Part shown: in pieces, positions 1 through 6,735 of the stretch
Position numbering within the stretch: the stretch's first letter is position 1
Layout of the letters: the number at the start of each line of letters is the position of its first letter
Assembly (NCBI RefSeq): GCF_019131995.1
Contig: NZ_JAHONA010000039.1
Coordinates: 1-13,919 of the forward strand
Length of the DNA stretch: 13,919 bases
Source of the DNA: Collinsella aerofaciens
GTDB lineage: Bacteria; Actinomycetota; Coriobacteriia; Coriobacteriales; Coriobacteriaceae
Direction of reading: 5' to 3'
Translations under genes and position numbers: made by a program
The notes under the pieces: model-generated
What the model was told of the DNA's origin: nothing
The model's input: the letters and a program-made list of their open reading frames with translations, nothing else
Databases searched by the model: none

Positions 1-22
1 TGTCCCCTTTGTGGTGGTTTTT
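1..22 (-). repeat. Partial copy of stem-loop repeat family A (cut by window start)
   Basis: The window opens with TGTCCCC followed by the arm CCTTTGTGGTGGTTTT (6-21). This is the reverse complement of the left half of the complete copies at 10956, 11362 and 12944. It lies 13 nt downstream of the proA stop codon on the minus strand. Only half of the palindrome is present. Confidence 0.85.
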
Positions 23-35
23 GTTTGCGCGGACG

Positions 36-1322
36 CTAGGGGCGGACCTGGCCGGTGCCTCGGAGCTTGTATTTGTAGGTGGTGAGGGCCTCGGCGGCAA
101 AGGGACCACGGGCGTGGAGTTTTTGGGTCGAGATGCCGATCTCGGCGCCCAGGCCAAACTCGCCGCCGTCTGTGAAGCGCGTGCTGGCGTTGGCGTACAC
201 GGCCGAGGCATCGACCGCATCCAGGAAGCGCTCGCAAGCATCCGTGTCCTCGGCAACGATGGCCTCGGAGTGCATCGTGCCGTAGCGGTTGATGTGTGCG
301 ATGGCCTCGTCCTCGCTCGCCACGACCTTCACGCTCATCTCGAGCGCCAGATACTCGCGACCCCAGTCCTCCTCAGTCGCGGCAACGTAGTCATCACCCT
401 CGGCAAGCCCAGCATCGGCGCATGCGGCGCACGTGGCCTCGTCGCCGTGAATGAGCACGCCGTGGTCATGCAGCACGGTCACGACCGCGGGCAAAAACGC
501 ATCGGCCACAGCACGGTCGACCAGCAGCGACTCGGCGGCATTGCACACGCCTACGCGCTGGGTCTTGGCATTAACGATAATGTTGAGCGCCTTATCAAAG
601 TCGGCGGATTCATGCACGTAGATGTGGCAGTTGCCCGTGCCCGTCTCGATCACCGGCACAAGCGACTCGCGCACGCAGCGCTGAATCAGGCCCGCACCGC
701 CACGCGGAATGAGCACGTCGACGATGCCGCGGAGCTTCATGAGCTCGCCGGTGGCCTCGCGATCAGTGGACTCGATCATCGAGATAGCCTCGCGCGGGAA
801 GCCCTGGGCCTCAAGCGCATCGGCCAGCAGTTCGGCAATCATGGCGCACGAGTGATACGCCAGCGAACCGCCGCGCAGAATGCAGGCGTTGCCGGTGCGG
901 ATGCAGATACCCGCGGCATCGGCCGTCACGTTGGGGCGCGCCTCATAGACCATGGCGACCAGGCCCAGCGGCACGCTCACGCGGGTGAGGTCCACGCCGC
1001 TTGCAAGCACGCGGTGGTCGAGCACGCGGCCGACAGGATCGGGCAGCTCGGCAAGCTTCTCCAGGCCGGCGGCCATGCCCTCGACGCGCTCGGGCGTCAG
1101 CAACAGGCGATCGAAGAGCCCCGCCGAGGTGCCCGCATCGCGCGCGGCGGACATATCGAGCTCGTTGGCGGCAACGATGGAGTCGGCGCCATCGCGCAGC
1201 GCCGCGGCCATGGCGCGCACGGCCTCCTGACGCTGCTCATCGCTCGCCGTGGCAAGCGATGCCGACGCCGCCTTGGCAGCAACGGCAAGATCGTGGACAT
1301 ACGTAGCTATATCGACCGACAT
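36..1322 (-). CDS. proA: Gamma-glutamyl phosphate reductase (glutamate-5-semialdehyde dehydrogenase)
   Basis: This cytosolic enzyme performs the second step of proline synthesis: NADPH-dependent reduction of gamma-glutamyl phosphate to glutamate-5-semialdehyde (EC 1.2.1.41). The 428-residue length is normal for ProA. Recognisable family segments are VPLGLVAMVYEARPNVT (about 117-133), the RTGNACILRGG segment (142-152), VLIPRGGAGLI (203-213), and RVGVCNAAESLLV (256-268), where Cys260 is the expected thioester-forming residue. The C-terminal part contains FTDGGEFGLGAEIGISTQKLHARGP in two adjoining pieces (383-407), typical of the family. The ATG at 1322 is preceded by GAAAGGG about 7 nt upstream, which supports this start. 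It is divergent from the peptidase gene at 1436. Its partner proB is on the same strand but separated by that peptidase, so the two are probably not one operon. Identification is essentially certain. Confidence 0.97.
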   Translation of the reverse strand: MSVDIATYVHDLAVAAKAASASLATASDEQRQEAVRAMAAALRDGADSIVAANELDMSAARDAGTSAGLFDRLLLTPERVEGMAAGLEKLAELPDPVGRVLDHRVLASGVDLTRVSVPLGLVAMVYEARPNVTADAAGICIRTGNACILRGGSLAYHSCAMIAELLADALEAQGFPREAISMIESTDREATGELMKLRGIVDVLIPRGGAGLIQRCVRESLVPVIETGTGNCHIYVHESADFDKALNIIVNAKTQRVGVCNAAESLLVDRAVADAFLPAVVTVLHDHGVLIHGDEATCAACADAGLAEGDDYVAATEEDWGREYLALEMSVKVVASEDEAIAHINRYGTMHSEAIVAEDTDACERFLDAVDASAVYANASTRFTDGGEFGLGAEIGISTQKLHARGPFAAEALTTYKYKLRGTGQVRP

Positions 1323-1391
1323 GGACGGCCCTTTCTCTTAGTTGTTTGCCAACCATGGTAGCCGATTTATGCGCATCCTCGCCGACGGCGG

Positions 1392-1429
1392 TAGAATTGG
1401 TCAACCCGAAACACCGCAACGAATGGAAG
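1392..1429 (+). promoter_or_regulatory. Candidate -10 box and ribosome binding site of the proline iminopeptidase gene
   Basis: In the 113 bp between the divergent starts of proA and the peptidase gene, TAGAAT (1392-1397) resembles a -10 box, but no good -35 box lies 16-18 nt upstream. GGAAG (1425-1429) sits 6 nt before the ATG at 1436 and decides that start over the upstream in-frame TTG (1346) and ATG (1355). No convincing promoter for proA was found in the same gap. Confidence 0.3.
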
Positions 1430-1435
1430 CATTAC

Positions 1436-2854
1436 ATGGCGCTCATCACTTCGTACCACGTCCCCGGCCTGTATGTCGAGGACCACAGCATCGATGTCCC
1501 TCTCGACTGGCGCGGCCTGGAGCCGATGCTCCTGGCCGTCGGCAGCACCATGCGCCGCGGCGCTATGCCGGCACCCATCGCCGGCGCGCCCGAGAGCATC
1601 AAGCTCTTCTACCGCGTGGTTTGCGCGCCCGACCGCATCAACGACGATCTGCCACTGCTCCTGTTTTTGCAGGGCGGCCCCGGCGGCGAGAGCCCGCGTC
1701 CGCTCTCGCCCACGAGCGACGGTTGGATTGAGGAAGCCGTCAAGCACTTCCGCGTGGTCCTTCCCGACCAGCGCGGCACCGGACGCAGTAGCTGCGTGGA
1801 CGGGCGCACGATTGCCGCACTGGGCGAGCGCGCCGAGGCGGCAGGCTCCGATGCCGCACGCTCGCAGGCGGACTTCCTCAAGCGCCACCTCGCCAGCTCC
1901 ATCGTGCGCGATTTTGAGTACCTGCGCCTCGTGGGCTTTGGCGGCAAACCGTGGGTCACGCTCGGCCAAAGCTACGGCGGCTTTTTAACGTTGAGCTATC
2001 TATCGCTCTTCCCCGAGGGCGTGGCGGCGAGCTTTACCTGTGGTGGCATCCCCCACGTCCCGGCGAGCGCCAGCGAGGTCTACGCGCACACCTTCCCGCG
2101 CATGGCGGCCAAGACGCAGCAGTATTATGACCGCTACCCCGCCGACGTTGAGCGGGTGGCAGCCCTGGCCGATGCGATCGAAGAGCAAAAGCCCGTGCTA
2201 CCCGACGGCTCGCCGATGACGGTCGAGCGCCTGCAGCTCATGGGCAGCGACTTTGGCATGAAGCCGAGCTTTGAGCGCATGCACTGGATTATCGACCATG
2301 CGTTTGTTGATGGCGACGGCACGCTGGGCTGCGGTGCCTCAGTATCCGATAGCTTTTTGATGCGCGCTTTCGAGCGCACCAACACGCGCACGAATCCGCT
2401 GTACTGGACGCTGCAAGAGTTCATCTACGCCGATGGCGACACCATGCCCATTCGCTGGGCCGCGGCAGAGGAAAAGGCACACCGCGCCGAGTTCGACACG
2501 CTCGCGCGCCCGCTCATGTTTACCGGCGAGGCCATGTTCCCGTGGATGTTCGAGCAGATGCCCGAACTTAAGCCCTTCAAGCCCGCGATGGACCTGCTGA
2601 TGGAAGACACAAGCTGGGACAAGATCTACGACCCGCAGCGTTTGGCATGCAACGAGGTGCCACTCCAGGCCGCGGTGTATTTCGACGACATGTACGTCGA
2701 TTCGGGTATGCAGCTCGACACACTCAGCCGCGTGGGCAACTCGCACGCCTGGGTGACCAACGAGTTCGAGCACGACGGCCTGCACGGCAGCGTGGTGTTC
2801 AAGCACCTCTTCGACGAAGCCCTCAACCGCGGAGACCTGCGCCGGATCTTCTAG
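1436..2854 (+). CDS. pip: Proline iminopeptidase, alpha/beta hydrolase (peptidase family S33)
   Basis: Predicted to release N-terminal proline from peptides (EC 3.4.11.5) in the cytosol; no signal peptide is visible. With the ATG at 1436 the product is 472 residues, in the range of the longer S33 prolyl aminopeptidases. The hallmarks are all present: the oxyanion motif LQGGPGGESPRP (about 79-90), DQRGTGRSS (111-119), and the nucleophile elbow GQSYGG with Ser179. Near the C-terminus, Asp417 or Asp422 and the histidines in EHDGLHG (His446, His450) are candidates for the rest of the triad. The open frame extends upstream to 1346, but the added 30 residues do not look like family sequence and a ribosome site (GGAAG) fits the ATG at 1436. 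It lies between proA and proB on the opposite strand, which hints at a shared role in proline supply. The fold and motifs are clear; exact substrate preference is inferred. Confidence 0.9.
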   Translation: MALITSYHVPGLYVEDHSIDVPLDWRGLEPMLLAVGSTMRRGAMPAPIAGAPESIKLFYRVVCAPDRINDDLPLLLFLQGGPGGESPRPLSPTSDGWIEEAVKHFRVVLPDQRGTGRSSCVDGRTIAALGERAEAAGSDAARSQADFLKRHLASSIVRDFEYLRLVGFGGKPWVTLGQSYGGFLTLSYLSLFPEGVAASFTCGGIPHVPASASEVYAHTFPRMAAKTQQYYDRYPADVERVAALADAIEEQKPVLPDGSPMTVERLQLMGSDFGMKPSFERMHWIIDHAFVDGDGTLGCGASVSDSFLMRAFERTNTRTNPLYWTLQEFIYADGDTMPIRWAAAEEKAHRAEFDTLARPLMFTGEAMFPWMFEQMPELKPFKPAMDLLMEDTSWDKIYDPQRLACNEVPLQAAVYFDDMYVDSGMQLDTLSRVGNSHAWVTNEFEHDGLHGSVVFKHLFDEALNRGDLRRIF

Positions 2855-2869
2855 CAAAGGAGTGTCCAA

Positions 2870-2907
2870 AAGTGCCGGCACAATAGGAACGTCCCCAAGT
2901 GCCGGCA
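2870..2907. repeat. Tandem direct repeat with palindromic TGCCGGCA cores
   Basis: AAGTGCCGGCA occurs at 2870-2880 and again at 2897-2907, 27 bp apart. Each unit contains the perfect 8-bp palindrome TGCCGGCA, and a third TGCCGGC lies at 3004-3010. Between the two units, the minus strand reads TTGGGGACGTTCC, sharing the GGGAC core of the other repeats here. The first unit is 15 nt after the peptidase stop codon. No protein is evident. Confidence 0.6.
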
Positions 2908-2930
2908 GTGGGACCCCGCTGCCTCAACGA

Positions 2931-2995
2931 GTTGCGGTGAAAAAGGGACTGTTAAAGGCTTTAAAGCCGCCAAACCATCCCTATTTCACCGCAAC
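2931..2995. repeat. Long inverted repeat (family D) with nested palindrome
   Basis: GTTGCGGTGAAAAAGGGA (2931-2948) is matched by its reverse complement at 2978-2995 with 17 of 18 positions paired. The 29-nt loop contains the perfect 12-bp palindrome GGCTTTAAAGCC (2957-2968). A GGGAC core spans the end of the left arm (2945-2949). The element lies in the intergenic gap between converging genes. Lacking a T-run after the stem, it is not a standard intrinsic terminator. Confidence 0.75.
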
Positions 2996-3044
2996 TTACG
3001 ATATGCCGGCGTTACGGCCATCGCAGGTAGAAGGCGGAAAGCGA

Positions 3045-3142
3045 AAACGCCCCTAAGCGAGCAAGGTGACGTGAAAGAGGAGGGCATTGACCTTTTGGTC
3101 ATGCCCGACGATTGAACGTCAGATTGCCGCTTAGGGGCGTTT
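3045..3142. repeat. 98-bp nested inverted-repeat element downstream of proB
   Basis: The outer arms AAACGCCCCTAAGCG (3045-3059) and CGCTTAGGGGCGTTT (3128-3142) are perfect 15-bp inverted repeats. Moving inward, GCAA (3061-3064) pairs with TTGC (3124-3127) and TGACGT (3067-3072) with ACGTCA (3116-3121). At the centre GGGCATTGACC (3082-3092) pairs with GGTCATGCCC (3097-3106) around TTTT, with one bulge. It begins 14 nt after the proB stop on the minus strand, where the stem is followed by TTTTCGCTTT, so it may end proB transcription. The long two-part stem also fits a miniature inverted-repeat element. No target duplication was recognised. Confidence 0.75.
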
Positions 3143-3156
3143 GCAGCGTCAATTGG

Positions 3157-4284
3157 TTAGGCGAAGACGATCAGATTATCTCGATGAATCGCGGGCTTCT
3201 CGGCCAGGTCTGCCAGCAGGCGGTTGCCGGCGATCTGGTCCTGACGGCGGCCGGCTGCAAGCTCCAGCACGTCCGAATCGGCCTCGGCGATACCACGGGC
3301 GACGACCATACCGCTCGGATCGCACACATCGAGCACATCACCCTCGGCAAACTCGCCATCGACCTCACGAATACCCACCGCAAGCAGGGAAGAACCACGG
3401 CTGACCAGCGCCTTCGCAGCGCCGTCGTCAACCGTTACCGAGCCATGTGCCTTGTCACCCAGCGCGATCCACAGCTTGCGGGGCGCAATATCCAGGCGCT
3501 CCGCCGGCGGGTCGAACAGCGTGCCCACGCTCTCGCCGCGGGCCAGGCGCACGAGCGCATCGGGCTCCTCGCCCGAGCAAATCACGCTCTGAATGCCAGC
3601 CGTCATCAAAATGCGGCTCGCGCGGATCTTGGTGATCATGCCGCCGGTGCCCACCGACGTCGAAGAATCGCCCGCCGAGGCAATGATCTTGGCATCGATT
3701 TTGCGCACGACCGGGACAAACTCGGCCGTCGGATCCTCATGCGGATTGGCGGTGTAGAGGCCGTCGATGTCGGACAGCGTCACGCACAAGTCCGCCGAAA
3801 CCAAGCAGCTCACGAGGGCCGCGAGCGTATCGTTGTCGCCGAACTTAATCTCGTCGACGGTGACGGTGTCGTTTTCGTTGACGACCGGCACCACGCCCAG
3901 CTCCACCAGGCGCAGCAGGGCGTCGCGCGCGTGCAGGTAGGACGTACGGCGCGCCGTGTCATGGCGCGTGAGCAGCACGAGCGAGGTGAGTAGGTCGCGC
4001 GCATGGAACTCCTCGTCGTAGGCCGACGAGATGATGCACTGGCCGGCCGAGGCGCAGGCCTGCAGGCTCGGCAGATCGCCAACCGGTTTGCGGTCGAAAC
4101 CCAGAACGGGATAGCCACAGGCAATGGCGCCGGAGCTCACCACGACCAAGCGCCAGCCGAGCTTGCGCAGGGCCGCGGCCTGATCGGCAAGCCCGCCGAT
4201 AAAGGCGCGGTTGACCTTGCCATCGGCGCCCACCACCGTGGACGAGCCGATCTTTACCACCATCGTTTTATAAGAAGTCGTCAT
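3157..4284 (-). CDS. proB: Glutamate 5-kinase with C-terminal PUA domain
   Basis: This enzyme catalyses the first, committed step of proline synthesis: ATP-dependent phosphorylation of glutamate to gamma-glutamyl phosphate (EC 2.7.2.11), passed on to ProA. The 375 residues match the two-domain form. The amino-acid kinase domain (about 7-255) starts with MVVKIGSST (Lys11). It contains VVVSSGAIACGYPVLG (47-62), VVNENDTVTVDEIKFGDND (134-152), SDIDGLY (171-177) and GTGGMITKI (212-220). A PUA domain follows (about 275-360), including GSSLLAVGI and VVARGIAEADS. The ATG at 4284 has no clear Shine-Dalgarno sequence. A second in-frame ATG seven codons later has none either, so the longer start is kept because it matches the usual ProB N-terminus. 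Feedback inhibition by proline is known for the family and is not visible here. It is separated from proA by the oppositely oriented peptidase gene. Confidence 0.96.
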   Translation of the reverse strand: MTTSYKTMVVKIGSSTVVGADGKVNRAFIGGLADQAAALRKLGWRLVVVSSGAIACGYPVLGFDRKPVGDLPSLQACASAGQCIISSAYDEEFHARDLLTSLVLLTRHDTARRTSYLHARDALLRLVELGVVPVVNENDTVTVDEIKFGDNDTLAALVSCLVSADLCVTLSDIDGLYTANPHEDPTAEFVPVVRKIDAKIIASAGDSSTSVGTGGMITKIRASRILMTAGIQSVICSGEEPDALVRLARGESVGTLFDPPAERLDIAPRKLWIALGDKAHGSVTVDDGAAKALVSRGSSLLAVGIREVDGEFAEGDVLDVCDPSGMVVARGIAEADSDVLELAAGRRQDQIAGNRLLADLAEKPAIHRDNLIVFA

Positions 4285-4345
4285 ACGTCAAACCAATCGA
4301 GTGTTGAGCGTTCGGGCGAGCTGGAGCTGCCGGGGCACCTGGTGC

Positions 4346-4380
4346 GGGACGGACAAATATGATCCGTTTTCCTCCGTCCC
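4346..4380. repeat. Inverted repeat (family B) between pncB and proB
   Basis: GGGACGGA (4346-4353) and TCCGTCCC (4373-4380) form an 8-bp stem around a 19-nt loop. On the minus strand the sequence reads GGGGACGGAGG (4381-4371), again a GGGAC core. It begins 7 nt after the pncB stop codon, so it sits at the 3' end of pncB and in the proB upstream region. There is no T-run. A small hairpin GCACC-T-GGTGC (4335-4345) adjoins it. Confidence 0.6.
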
Positions 4381-4387
4381 CTTCGGG

Positions 4388-5893
4388 TCATTTTGCCCAG
4401 GGGAAGGCCGAAGCCGCGGCCATGTTCTTGCGCACGAGCTCGTCGCGCACCTGGGCCAGGCCCTGTTCCATACCCACCACGTAGGTCTGCGGATACAGGA
4501 AGCGCTTGAAAGCCGCGTCCAGATGATCGAGTGCCCAAGCACAGCGCTCGCGCGCGTCCTCGATGTTCTCACGCGGAGCCACCGCGCTGCCGTCGCGCAC
4601 AATCGGCATCAGCAGCTCACGATACTCAAGCTCGGACACATCGGTCACCAAGGCAGCATCGTTCACGGCCACGAGGGTATTGCCGCGCGCGGCGCCCTCA
4701 CCTGCCAGATGGTCCTCGTCATAGATCATGTCGCAGACCGGGCCGCCAAAGCCATCGTAATAACGGCGCACGCGCTGCACGCCGGGAATCGTGCGCTTGT
4801 AGGGCTGCTCGGAAAGCTTCACCACCGGCGTCCACGGGTCCGTCTCGCTCGCGCGGCGGGCCGAAAGCTTGTACACGCCGCCCAGCGCCGGCTGATCGTA
4901 GCAGGTCGCGAGCTTGGTGCCCACGCCAAAGTTATCGATGGGCGCGCCCTGGTCGAGCAGCGACTGAATCGTGTACTCGTCCAGATCGTTGGAAACCGAG
5001 ATCCCCACATAAGGCAGGCCCTCGGCATCAAAACGGCCGCGGACATACTTGGAGAGTTTAGCCAGGTCGCCCGAGTCGATGCGAATGGCCGACAGGCGCT
5101 CACCCGCCGCCTCCATCTCCTTGGCAACCGTAATGGCATGTTCGCAGCCCTCGCGCACGTCGTATGTGTCGATAAGCAGCGTGCAGTTCTTGGGGCTCGA
5201 CTTGGCAAAGGCACGGAAGGCCTCGAGCTCGGAATCGAAACTCATCACCCAGCTGTGCGCATGCGTGCCAAAGACGGGAATACCGTAGCGGCGACCGGCG
5301 AGCACATTAGACGTAGAGGAACAGCCGGCAACGTAGCTCGCGCGCGCAACAGCCAGGCCGCCATCGGGACCCTGGGCACGGCGCAGGCCAAACTCGGCGA
5401 CGGGGCGACCATCAGCCGCCAGTACCACGCGCGCCGTCTTGGTGGCGACGAGCGTCTGGAAGCCGACGATGTTGAGCAGCGCGGTCTCGAGCAGCTGGCA
5501 CTCCAGCGACGGGCCGGTGACGCGCACCATGGGCTCGCGCGGAAAGACGAGCTCGCCCTCGGGCACGGCGTCGATATTCACGTGCGCACGGAAGTTGCGC
5601 AGGTAGTCGAGGAATGCAGGCTTAAACATCGCGCCGCCGGCTGGGGCCTGGAGCGAAGCTAGATAGTCGATGTCCTCGGGCGTAAAGCGCAGGTTCTCGA
5701 CAAGCTCGGGCAGCTCGGCGGTGCCGCACATGACGGCATACGCGCTGCCAAAGGGATGGTCGCGGTAAAACGCGGTAAAACAACCCTGCTCATTGGCCTT
5801 GCCGCTCTCCCACAGGCCCTGGGCCATAGTGAGTTCGTACAGATCGGTGAGCATTGCAATGTCGGTGGGATGCGAGATGTCGGTCAAAGCCAT
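4388..5893 (-). CDS. pncB: Nicotinate phosphoribosyltransferase
   Basis: This enzyme converts nicotinate and PRPP to nicotinate mononucleotide with ATP hydrolysis (EC 6.3.4.21), the entry step of NAD salvage from nicotinate. The protein is 501 residues, at the upper end of bacterial PncB. Seen in the sequence: the N-terminal LTDLYELTMAQGLWE (15-29), EFGLRRAQGPDGG (167-179), and the loop FGTHAHSW (208-215), which carries the histidine that is phosphorylated in the family (His213 by alignment of the H-A-H motif). RIDSGDL (271-277) and DNFGVGTKLAT (320-330) line the phosphate and ribose pocket. GAAAGG lies about 7-8 nt before the ATG at 5893. The open frame runs on to 6127, but that extension lies antisense to nothing recognisable and overlaps the upstream gene, so it is excluded. 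The gap to the coiled-coil gene upstream is 82 nt, compatible with co-transcription. Confidence 0.95.
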   Translation of the reverse strand: MALTDISHPTDIAMLTDLYELTMAQGLWESGKANEQGCFTAFYRDHPFGSAYAVMCGTAELPELVENLRFTPEDIDYLASLQAPAGGAMFKPAFLDYLRNFRAHVNIDAVPEGELVFPREPMVRVTGPSLECQLLETALLNIVGFQTLVATKTARVVLAADGRPVAEFGLRRAQGPDGGLAVARASYVAGCSSTSNVLAGRRYGIPVFGTHAHSWVMSFDSELEAFRAFAKSSPKNCTLLIDTYDVREGCEHAITVAKEMEAAGERLSAIRIDSGDLAKLSKYVRGRFDAEGLPYVGISVSNDLDEYTIQSLLDQGAPIDNFGVGTKLATCYDQPALGGVYKLSARRASETDPWTPVVKLSEQPYKRTIPGVQRVRRYYDGFGGPVCDMIYDEDHLAGEGAARGNTLVAVNDAALVTDVSELEYRELLMPIVRDGSAVAPRENIEDARERCAWALDHLDAAFKRFLYPQTYVVGMEQGLAQVRDELVRKNMAAASAFPWAK

Positions 5894-5975
5894 GGGGCGA
5901 CCTTTCGGATGTGTTGTGCAGAGGTTGAGGGTTGGGCGAGGCGGACGTGCGGGCATGGAGCCCGGCGCGAACAGG

Positions 5976-6446
5976 TTAGTGCAGGCCCATGCTGCCCGTG
6001 ATCGTGTAAACCATAAAGACGATAAACGCGATGAGGGCGAGCACGATGATGATTTTTTGAGCCGGCGCCATGCCGGGGATCTCATTCTCGCCCGCAGGCT
6101 CCTTGGAGGTGACCATGCGCTGGGCAAAGGTCATCTCGTCACGGCTCGGTTTGGGCTCGACGGACTTGGGACGAGCGGCCTTTTTAGGCTGAGGCTTGGG
6201 TGCGGTGGGCGCGGGCTTCGCAGCGGCGGGCTTGGGCGCAGGCGCGGGCTTGGGCGCGGGCGCAGGCTCGGATGCAACCTTCGCAGCGGCCTCCTCGGCC
6301 TTCTCGCGCTCGGCACGCAGGGCGGCCAGCTCCTCACGCTCGCGGCGCGCCTCTTCCTGGGCCTCGCGACGAGCCTTCTCGGCGCGGAGCTCTTCCAACT
6401 CGGCGCGCTCCTCGGCAGACAGTGGTTGGGACTCAAGCTCGGCCAT
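5976..6446 (-). CDS. Small coiled-coil protein with C-terminal membrane anchor, function unknown
   Basis: The product is 156 residues with three visible parts. Residues 10-57 are almost entirely Glu, Arg, Ala and Leu (AEERAELEELRAEKARREAQ and onward) and should form a charged coiled coil. Residues 59-100 are a Pro/Ala/Lys-rich linker with repeated PAPKPA units. Residues 131-150 (KIIIVLALIAFIVFMVYTIT) are one hydrophobic segment close to the C-terminus, followed by only GSMGLH. This suggests a tail-anchored protein with its N-terminal bulk in the cytoplasm. The ATG at 6446 has GAAAGGG about 8 nt upstream; the longer frame to 6632 reads through the tRNA gene and is not used. It follows the tRNA-Ala terminator by about 20 nt, so its promoter is unclear: read-through, or initiation inside the terminator region. 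No family is recognised. The linker composition is low-complexity, so homology searches need masking. Confidence 0.8.
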   Translation of the reverse strand: MAELESQPLSAEERAELEELRAEKARREAQEEARREREELAALRAEREKAEEAAAKVASEPAPAPKPAPAPKPAAAKPAPTAPKPQPKKAARPKSVEPKPSRDEMTFAQRMVTSKEPAGENEIPGMAPAQKIIIVLALIAFIVFMVYTITGSMGLH

Positions 6447-6465
6447 GGTGCAGCCCTTTCTTTTT

Positions 6466-6497
6466 AAAAAAAGCCGCCGACACAATGTCAGCGGCTT
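6466..6497 (-). terminator. Intrinsic terminator of tRNA-Ala
   Basis: On the minus strand AAGCCGCTGACA (6497-6486) pairs with TGTCGGCGGCTT (6482-6471) around a TTG loop, 12 bp with one G-U pair. The stem is followed by five more T residues (6470-6466), giving a run of seven T with the stem end. It starts 15 nt after the tRNA 3' end. Confidence 0.9.
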
Positions 6498-6511
6498 ATC
6501 AAATCCAAGGG

Positions 6512-6584
6512 TGGAGACGAAGGGAGTCGAACCCTCGGCCTCTGCCATGCGACGGCAGCGCTCTCCCAACTGAGCTACGTCCCC
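6512..6584 (-). tRNA. tRNA-Ala (anticodon CGC)
   Basis: The 73-nt gene folds into a full cloverleaf. The acceptor stem is GGGGACG with CGTCTCC and discriminator A. The D arm is GCTC...GAGC. The anticodon stem CTGCC/GGCAG closes the loop GTCGCAT, giving anticodon CGC, which reads the alanine codon GCG. The T arm contains GGTTCGACTCC. The G3:U70 pair, the main identity element of alanine tRNAs, is present, which confirms the assignment. The 3' CCA is not encoded (ACCC follows), so it must be added after transcription. It has its own promoter and terminator. Confidence 0.97.
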
Positions 6585-6597
6585 AGGACAAGTTGAT

Positions 6598-6625
6598 ATT
6601 TTACCTACGGCTCGCCAACTGTCAA
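6598..6625 (-). promoter_or_regulatory. Sigma-70-type promoter of tRNA-Ala
   Basis: On the minus strand a perfect -35 box TTGACA (6625-6620) and a -10 box TAAAAT (6603-6598) are separated by 16 nt. Initiation about 7 nt later would give a leader of roughly 7-10 nt before the mature tRNA 5' end at 6584. Confidence 0.85.
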
Positions 6626-6688
6626 CGCCCAATACCCAGTCTTTTTGGGACGGGGCTGTTTTGTCTACTTTTCGAACGTCCGAGCCAC

Positions 6689-6727
6689 CCGATGATTTTT
6701 CTGGGACGGGGATTAAAAAATCATCGG
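6689..6727. repeat. Perfect inverted repeat (family C) after the radical SAM gene
   Basis: CCGATGATTTTT (6689-6700) and AAAAATCATCGG (6716-6727) are perfect 12-bp arms around the loop CTGGGACGGGGATTA. The element begins 8 nt after the radical SAM stop codon. Part of a related element lies close by: TTTTTGGGACGGGG at 6642-6655 repeats the GGGACGGGG core without matching arms. The element has no T-run beyond the stem on the minus strand, though its A/T-rich stem could still slow polymerase. Confidence 0.75.
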
Positions 6728-6735
6728 CAAATGCA

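Noticed and set aside
9..1361. 450-codon open frame on the plus strand opposite proA
   Set aside because: It is the antisense shadow of proA; the minus-strand protein has all ProA motifs and a ribosome site, and the plus-strand product resembles nothing.
2862..3056. 64-codon plus-strand frame across the pip-proB gap
   Set aside because: It runs through the inverted repeats and its composition reflects them; no homologous domain or conserved start is apparent.
6463..6491. Possible promoter (CTGACA, 17 nt, TTTAAA, minus strand) inside the tRNA terminator
   Set aside because: Initiation would fall within the ribosome site of the coiled-coil gene; the match is explained by the terminator stem and T/A run.
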